Shown here: positions 32,111-36,631 of the stretch, one piece after another
Layout: the number at the start of each line of letters is the position of its first letter
Numbering within the stretch: the first letter of the stretch is position 1
Origin: Solirubrobacterales bacterium 67-14
GTDB taxonomy: Bacteria > Actinomycetota > Thermoleophilia > Solirubrobacterales > 70-9
Direction: 5' to 3'
Length of the DNA: 36,631 nucleotides
NCBI GenBank assembly: GCA_001897355.1
Contig: MKST01000002.1
Location: 426,962 to 463,592 of the forward strand
Position numbers and translations under genes: made by a program
Notes under the pieces: model-generated
Seen by the model: the letters and a program-made list of their open reading frames with translations, nothing else
Told to the model about the DNA's origin: nothing
Database searches by the model: none

Positions 32111-32248
32111 ACGATCGCGATCTCGCATCATCAGACAGGGAGGACGGCCATCTGGCCGTCGGGAAAACGTTCAAGAGCAGGGACCCCGCTGCATCAAAGG
32201 GAGAACAACTACGGCCGGACCTTTCCGGGAAAAGGCCACGGAGGAAAG

Positions 32249-33460
32249 ATGAACACCACTCTCGTATCCAACGGCCGAAAGGCCCTCACGGTGAAGGTGG
32301 CTCTGGCCGCGCTTCTGGCCGCATGCATGGCGCTGGCTTTCGGTGCCAATGGTGCCAAGGCCGACCCCCCAGCTGCCGGCGATCCGTTCGCAGCCGATTT
32401 CAACTACGCCGGCCTGAATGTCGACGTCACCCTGGCCCAGATCGACCAGCTGGTCCTCAAGGACGAAGGCGAGCCGCTCAAGATTCGCGGCGAGTATTCC
32501 AACGCCAACGGCGACTTCACCTTGCCGAAGGCCACCGGCCTCCAGTTCCCGGACATCAGCATTCCGATCACCGATGACGTCAACCTGAGCGCGACCATCG
32601 GTCTCGACAAGGCCGGCAGCGGCCACTATGACGCTTCGTCCGGCGACCTCGACATCGACGCCAGCATCGCGCTGACCATCGGCGTCGACGACATCGGGGC
32701 CCTGCCGGCCGAGTACCAGGGCATCTTCGGCGGCGGTACCGGCGCGCTCAAGTGCGTCCTTGCCCCGATCGACGTCTCCCTCTCGACCAAGAAGGGTTGG
32801 CCGCATGCCGGAAAGCCCTTCGCCGACAAGGACAACCTGACCGACGGTGCGGTCGCCGGCGCTTGGCGCAGCAAGCCTGACGCAACGGTCGTTCCGGGCA
32901 TGGGCAAGCAGTCCACCTGCGACCTGGTCGGCGGCGTCCTTCAGGACGTCGGCGGCCTCTGGCTCGCGAACAGCAGCACGCCGATCACTGACATGCCGGC
33001 ACCTTTCGATCCCAAGCCGCCCCCCAACAACTGCGAGGAGATCGGCAAGGTTGGCGACTGGGGCCACTGTGAGGATCCGGTCTGTCCGGAAGGTCAGGAA
33101 GGCACCTACCCTGATTGTCATGACATCGTGAAGCCGAAGGCTGTGATCAGCAGCGTGAAGGTCACGAAGGCGACGATCAAGGCCGGCAAGAAGGGCAAGA
33201 TCAAGGTCACCGTGAAGAACACCGGTGATGCCGCGTTCTCGGGCAAGGTCACGCTCAAGTCGAGCAACAAGCAGGTCAAGGTCGCCAAGAGCGTCCAGAT
33301 AAAGGTTGCCGCCGGTAAGTCGGCGACCAAGACGATCGTCGTGAAGACGACCAAGAAGGCGAAGGGCAAGGCGACCATCACCGCCAAGGTCGGTGGCAAG
33401 TCCGGCAAGGGCAAGGTCACCATCAAGAAGGCCAAGAAGAAGAAAAAGGGCAAGAAGTAG
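32249..33460 (+). CDS. Secreted two-domain protein with Lys-rich C-terminal module (paralogue 2)
   Basis: The 403-residue protein has a signal peptide (residues 1-38, cleavage near AKA-DP), an N-terminal domain related to that of the previous gene (GHYDASSGDLDIDASIALTI aligns with its GTYDKNTGALKVDLPLKLTV), a cysteine-bearing linker (CEEIG, HCEDPVC, PDCHD) and the shared Ig-like, Lys-rich C-terminal module with a slightly longer tail. Function is unknown. The ATG has a strong Shine-Dalgarno (GGAGG, 4-nt spacing). N-terminal domains have diverged far more than the 3' modules, suggesting recent gene conversion. Confidence 0.85.
   Translation: MNTTLVSNGRKALTVKVALAALLAACMALAFGANGAKADPPAAGDPFAADFNYAGLNVDVTLAQIDQLVLKDEGEPLKIRGEYSNANGDFTLPKATGLQFPDISIPITDDVNLSATIGLDKAGSGHYDASSGDLDIDASIALTIGVDDIGALPAEYQGIFGGGTGALKCVLAPIDVSLSTKKGWPHAGKPFADKDNLTDGAVAGAWRSKPDATVVPGMGKQSTCDLVGGVLQDVGGLWLANSSTPITDMPAPFDPKPPPNNCEEIGKVGDWGHCEDPVCPEGQEGTYPDCHDIVKPKAVISSVKVTKATIKAGKKGKIKVTVKNTGDAAFSGKVTLKSSNKQVKVAKSVQIKVAAGKSATKTIVVKTTKKAKGKATITAKVGGKSGKGKVTIKKAKKKKKGKK
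33095..33442 (+). repeat. Near-identical 348-bp module, copy B
   Basis: Partner of 31609-31956 with two differences over 348 bp, same orientation, offset 1486 bp. The flanking coding sequences on the 5' side are clearly diverged. Confidence 0.95.
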
Positions 33461-33496
33461 CAGCCCTACGCCGGGAGCACCGGCGGATTTTGGGAC

Positions 33497-33528
33497 AAGG
33501 CCCCGGAGAGATCCGGGGCCTTTTCCTT
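33497..33528 (+). terminator. Terminator of the second secreted paralogue
   Basis: AAGGCCCCGGA (33497-33507) pairs perfectly with TCCGGGGCCTT (33512-33522) around a GAGA tetraloop of the stable GNRA class, followed by TTCCTT. A strong intrinsic terminator. Confidence 0.8.
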
Positions 33529-33581
33529 GCTTCCTCCCACGAGTCTTGGGAGGGCCGTTTCTCGATAGCCTGTCGTTCCTT

Positions 33582-33654
33582 GGCGAGGTAGCTCAGTTGG
33601 TAGAGCACACGACTGAAAATCGTGGTGTCGCCGGTTCGATCCCGGCCCTCGCCA
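33582..33654 (+). tRNA. tRNA-Phe (GAA)
   Basis: The acceptor stem pairs GGCGAGG with CCTCGCC, followed by discriminator A. The anticodon stem is CACGA/TCGTG, and the loop CTGAAAA gives GAA (33615-33617). The T arm is GCCGGTTCGATCCCGGC. CCA is not encoded. The convergent helicase gene ends 11 nt downstream. Confidence 0.97.
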
Positions 33655-33665
33655 TTCGGGGAACC

Positions 33666-35942
33666 TCAGAGTTGGGGGGTCGCCATTGCCTCCAGCAGAT
33701 CCACCGCGCCGGCCTTGAACAGGGGTTCGTTCAGGTTTCCGCACTTGGGGCTCTGGACGCATGAGGGGCAGCCGGAATCGCAGGGGCATTCGCTGATCAG
33801 GCGGAGCGCATCGCCGACCAGCCGAGGGAAGAGGTCGAACGCCCGTTTGGTCAACCCGATCCCGCCGGGGTGACCGTCGTAGATGAAGATGGTCGGGGTT
33901 CCGGTCTGCATGTGGAGGTTGGTCGAGAGGCCGCCGATGTCCCAGCGATCACACATCGCGATCAGCGGCAACACCGCGATCTGAACGTGCTCGGTCGCGT
34001 GCAGGGCACCCAGCATCTCGTTCAGGGCCAGGCCGTCGATGAACTCCTCCGGCACCTCGTACCAGAGGCCACGGGTGGCGAACTCCTGCTCCGGCAGGTC
34101 GAGGTCGACCAGGTCGAAGGCTTCGCCGTCGGCGCTGAGGATGCGCTGGTAAGCCATCACTTGATCGGTCACCGAGATCCGGCCGAAACTGAGCTTCACC
34201 CCGCAGGCTTCCTTCGTCTCCAGGGTCCGGTCGATGAAGATCTCGGTCTCGGACTTCGGCCGGGTGTACCAGTCCTCTTCGAAACGGTGGACGATCGCCT
34301 GGCCTTCGACCGGGTCGAGCATCTCCACCTCCCAGGAAGTGCCGAGGTGCATGTAGACCGCGCCGGGATGGATCGTGGTGAAGGCCCGGCCGGTCTCGAC
34401 CGTGCCGATCACCTCGCCGGAGTCCCGGTCGATCACGGCGATGGCGCCGGCCGAAGAGGAGCGAAGCGATACGTCGGAAGCCGCGAAGCCGGCCCGTCTC
34501 GGCACGAGGCCCTTGCCGGACTTGCGCAGCTCGCCACGCCTCACCAGCGCCTGGCCGGCATCTTCCAGCCCGTCGCCGAAGAACTCCTCGTCCTCGGTCG
34601 TCAACGGCAGCTCGTAGGCGGCAGCGACCAGGTGCTGATCCCGTATCTCGGGCGAAAGGTGGTCGAGGATTGCCGCCTCGACCGGCCGCTCCAGGAACTC
34701 GTCCGGATGCCGGCAGAAGTACTGGTCGAGGCCGTCCGGCCCGGCCACGTAGACGGCGAGGCCCCGCTCGCGCCTTCCGGCCCGCCCCCACATTTGCTTC
34801 AGGCCGGCCACGGTGCCGGGAAAGGTGACGCAGATCGCCGCGTCGAGGCCGCCGATGTCGATCCCGAGCTCCAGCGCATCGGTCGAGGCGACACCGAGCA
34901 GCTCGCCGGAAACCAGCTTCGCCTCGATCTCGCGGCGCTGGGCCGGGGTGTAACCGGCCCGGTAGGGGGCGATCCGGTCGGCCAGGTCCGGCCGGCCCCG
35001 CTCGGTCAGCCGGTCGGCGGCGAACTTGCGGATCAGCTCGATCCCCTTGCGGCTCTTGAGGAAGCAGATCGTGCGGACCTCGTGCGAGACCAGGTCGGCC
35101 AGCAGGTCGGCCGCCTCGGCCAGGGCAGAACGGCGCGCGCCGATCGCCGGGTTGACCAGCGGCGGGTTCCAGATCCGGATCTCCCGGCCCGCCCTGGGGG
35201 CACCGTCATCGTCGATCAGCGTCGCCGGGCTTCCGGTCAGCCTCTCGGCCAGTTCGGCCGGGTTGGCGATCGTGGCCGAGGCCATCACGAAGCGGGGCTC
35301 CTTGCCGTAGGCGCGGGCGAGTCGCCGGAGCCGGCGCAGCACGTTCGCGACATGGGAACCGAAGACGCCACGATAGGTGTGGGCCTCGTCGACCACGACC
35401 CAGTCGAGGTTGGCCAGGAAGTCGCCCCAGCCGCGATGGTGGGGCATGATCCCGATGTGGAGCATGTCCGGGTTGGTCAGGACGAGGTTGGACTGGCGGC
35501 GGATCGCCGGCCGCTCGTCCCGCGGCGTGTCGCCGTCGTAGATCGCCGGCCGCAGGTGCGGTGAACCGAGCCGGGCCAGGGCCCGAGCCTGGTCTTGGGC
35601 CAGCGCCTTGGTCGGGTAGAGGTAGAGCGCGCGCGCCTTGGGGTCGGCGGCGATCGCGTTCAGCACCGGCAGGTTGAAAGCCAACGACTTGCCGGACGCG
35701 GTTGCGGTGGTGAGGATCACGTTGCCGTCGGCGGCCGCCTCCAAGGCCTCGGCCTGATGCGAGTAGAGCTCGTCAATGCCGCTCCTGCGCAGTGCCGTGG
35801 CCAGGCCGGGCTCAAGTGCCGCCGGCAGGGGCTCGAGCCGTGCCTCGGCGGCGGGCTCCGAAGCACTTTCGACGATCCGTCCGTCCCGCCGGGCCGGGTC
35901 GATCGCGATCGACCAGCGGCCGGAAAGCAGCGATTCAGACAT
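33666..35942 (-). CDS. DEAD/DEAH-box helicase with DUF1998 (MrfA/Hrq1-like)
   Basis: The 758-residue protein is a superfamily 2 helicase of the YprA/MrfA (mitomycin repair) and Hrq1/SftH group. It shows a Q-motif region (DELYSHQAEAL), Walker A TATASGKS (79-86), DEAH (VVDEAHTYRG), SAT (MASATIANP), the motif VI arginines in QMWGRAGRRERG, and a C-terminal DUF1998 domain with a four-cysteine cluster (CPCDSGCPSCVQSPKCGN). DNA-repair activity is inferred from the family. The ATG overlaps the folP stop by 8 nt, so they are co-transcribed. Confidence 0.93.
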   Translation of the reverse strand: MSESLLSGRWSIAIDPARRDGRIVESASEPAAEARLEPLPAALEPGLATALRRSGIDELYSHQAEALEAAADGNVILTTATASGKSLAFNLPVLNAIAADPKARALYLYPTKALAQDQARALARLGSPHLRPAIYDGDTPRDERPAIRRQSNLVLTNPDMLHIGIMPHHRGWGDFLANLDWVVVDEAHTYRGVFGSHVANVLRRLRRLARAYGKEPRFVMASATIANPAELAERLTGSPATLIDDDGAPRAGREIRIWNPPLVNPAIGARRSALAEAADLLADLVSHEVRTICFLKSRKGIELIRKFAADRLTERGRPDLADRIAPYRAGYTPAQRREIEAKLVSGELLGVASTDALELGIDIGGLDAAICVTFPGTVAGLKQMWGRAGRRERGLAVYVAGPDGLDQYFCRHPDEFLERPVEAAILDHLSPEIRDQHLVAAAYELPLTTEDEEFFGDGLEDAGQALVRRGELRKSGKGLVPRRAGFAASDVSLRSSSAGAIAVIDRDSGEVIGTVETGRAFTTIHPGAVYMHLGTSWEVEMLDPVEGQAIVHRFEEDWYTRPKSETEIFIDRTLETKEACGVKLSFGRISVTDQVMAYQRILSADGEAFDLVDLDLPEQEFATRGLWYEVPEEFIDGLALNEMLGALHATEHVQIAVLPLIAMCDRWDIGGLSTNLHMQTGTPTIFIYDGHPGGIGLTKRAFDLFPRLVGDALRLISECPCDSGCPSCVQSPKCGNLNEPLFKAGAVDLLEAMATPQL

Positions 35943-36631
35943 CTTCGCGAGGCGGCTCGCGGCGGATTTCTTCGGCGATCCTCAGACCATGATCCACCTC
36001 GGCCTCGCCTCGAAGCGCCGCCCACACCGCGAGGAAATCGCGGGCGCCGGCGACATCGTGGACCCGCAGCAGGCGACCGCCGCAGTCGAGGCCGAAGGCC
36101 AGCGCGGCGAAGGTGCCGGGCCCGCGCTCCGAGGGGCGACGGTGGGTGATCGCGCCGACGAAATCCTTACGGGAGACGGCCAACATCACCGGACAGCCGA
36201 GGGCGCAGAGCTCGGGCAGGCCGCGCAGGGAGTCGACGGTCTGCCGAGGGGTCTTGCCGAAATCCGGCCCCGGATCGACCACCACTTGGTCCCGCTCGAC
36301 ACCCAGCCCGGCCAACGTTTCCAGGCGCTCCTCGAAAAAGGCGAGCTGATGGGCGGTTATCCCTTCCGGATAAGCAGACTCGTCCCAGCGCTGGGTCTTC
36401 GGCTCGACCACCGTGTGCATCAGGACCACACCGGCGCCCGCACCGCCGGCGACCTCCATTAGAGCCAAGTTGCCGCCACCGCTGATGTCGTTGACGATCG
36501 CCGCCCCGGCCGTCAAAGCCGCTGCCGCGACCGCCGGTTTGTAGGTGTCGATCGAGATGGTCGCCCCGGCCGCCGCCGCGGCCTCGACCACGGGCAGGAT
36601 CCGCTCGATCTCTTCCTCTGGGCCCACGGCG
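35935..36631 (-). CDS. folP: Dihydropteroate synthase, C-terminal part (cut by window edge)
   Basis: DHPS joins 4-aminobenzoate to the pterin diphosphate in folate synthesis. About 231 residues are visible, running off the right edge; the GTG near 36627 is an internal valine, not a start. Motifs include SIDTYKPAVA, IVNDISGGG, VLMHT, DPGPDFGKT and the substrate-binding SRKDFVGAI, then GLDCGGRLLRVHDV near the end. The N-terminal pterin-binding ESTRPG motif lies outside the window. The stop is inside the helicase start. Confidence 0.94.
   Translation of the reverse strand, partial: AVGPEEEIERILPVVEAAAAAGATISIDTYKPAVAAAALTAGAAIVNDISGGGNLALMEVAGGAGAGVVLMHTVVEPKTQRWDESAYPEGITAHQLAFFEERLETLAGLGVERDQVVVDPGPDFGKTPRQTVDSLRGLPELCALGCPVMLAVSRKDFVGAITHRRPSERGPGTFAALAFGLDCGGRLLRVHDVAGARDFLAVWAALRGEAEVDHGLRIAEEIRREPPREDV

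Noticed and set aside
32111-32248. Riboswitch in the long leader of the second secreted paralogue
   Set aside because: I compared it with c-di-GMP and c-di-AMP riboswitch landmarks and saw no matching conserved blocks; only a simple palindrome (32143-32160) stands out.
33870-35564. Long antisense open frame of 564 codons opposite the helicase
   Set aside because: Same GC effect; the minus-strand frame carries all helicase motifs and the four-cysteine DUF1998 cluster.

Overview
The window is a GC-rich bacterial chromosome segment around the replication origin. In order it carries gyrB, DUF721, recF, dnaN and dnaA on the minus strand, then rpmH, rnpA, yidD, yidC, jag, rsmG, parA and parB on the plus strand. 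High GC, frequent GTG/TTG starts, many apparently leaderless genes, a split b6-type cytochrome b next to menaquinone genes, and Lys-rich secreted proteins together suggest an early-branching actinomycete, probably class Thermoleophilia (Solirubrobacterales-like). That placement is inference; no 16S gene is present.

Layout. 1-5038: replication initiation genes, divergent from rpmH; the dnaA-dnaN gap and the gyrB leader hold degenerate DnaA boxes. 4904-9417: ribosomal protein L34, RNase P protein, membrane insertion (yidD, yidC), jag, rsmG and the parAB segregation genes, with a near-consensus parS across the rnpA/yidD junction. 9506-11721: tRNA-Ile, a DUF853 ATPase and a DUF151 nuclease-family protein. 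12048-19406: a ddl/aminotransferase operon, a small membrane protein plus alkaline-phosphatase-superfamily enzyme, a YmdB phosphodiesterase, and a two-gene ABC exporter. 19587-28599: hemB, hemL, an unknown helical protein, Rieske/cytochrome b/cytochrome bc genes, menG, a polyprenyl synthase, dcd, tatA and tatC. These work as a unit: heme and menaquinone supply, the quinol-oxidising complex that uses both, and the Tat system that probably exports its Rieske subunit. 28604-33460: a membrane-anchored protein, tRNA-Lys, and a group of secreted proteins of unknown function, including two tandem paralogues. 33582-36631: tRNA-Phe, a DUF1998 helicase and the 3' part of folP.

The most unusual content is non-coding. 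Three copies of a roughly 130-150 bp intergenic element (11839, 16347, 19420) share a 90-bp core that is nearly invariant and folds into a 21-bp hairpin. One base pair is swapped C-G to G-C between copies, a compensatory change that points to selection on structure. A related-looking long palindrome lies in frame inside the phosphodiesterase gene (15883-15943), and a nested 99-nt hairpin (11749-11847) abuts copy 1. The two secreted paralogues share a 348-bp 3' module with two differences, and their promoters share a -10 and a GTGA-N6-TCAC dyad at matching positions. About ten genes have a TANNNT-like hexamer 6-11 nt before the start codon and no convincing Shine-Dalgarno, suggesting widespread leaderless transcription.
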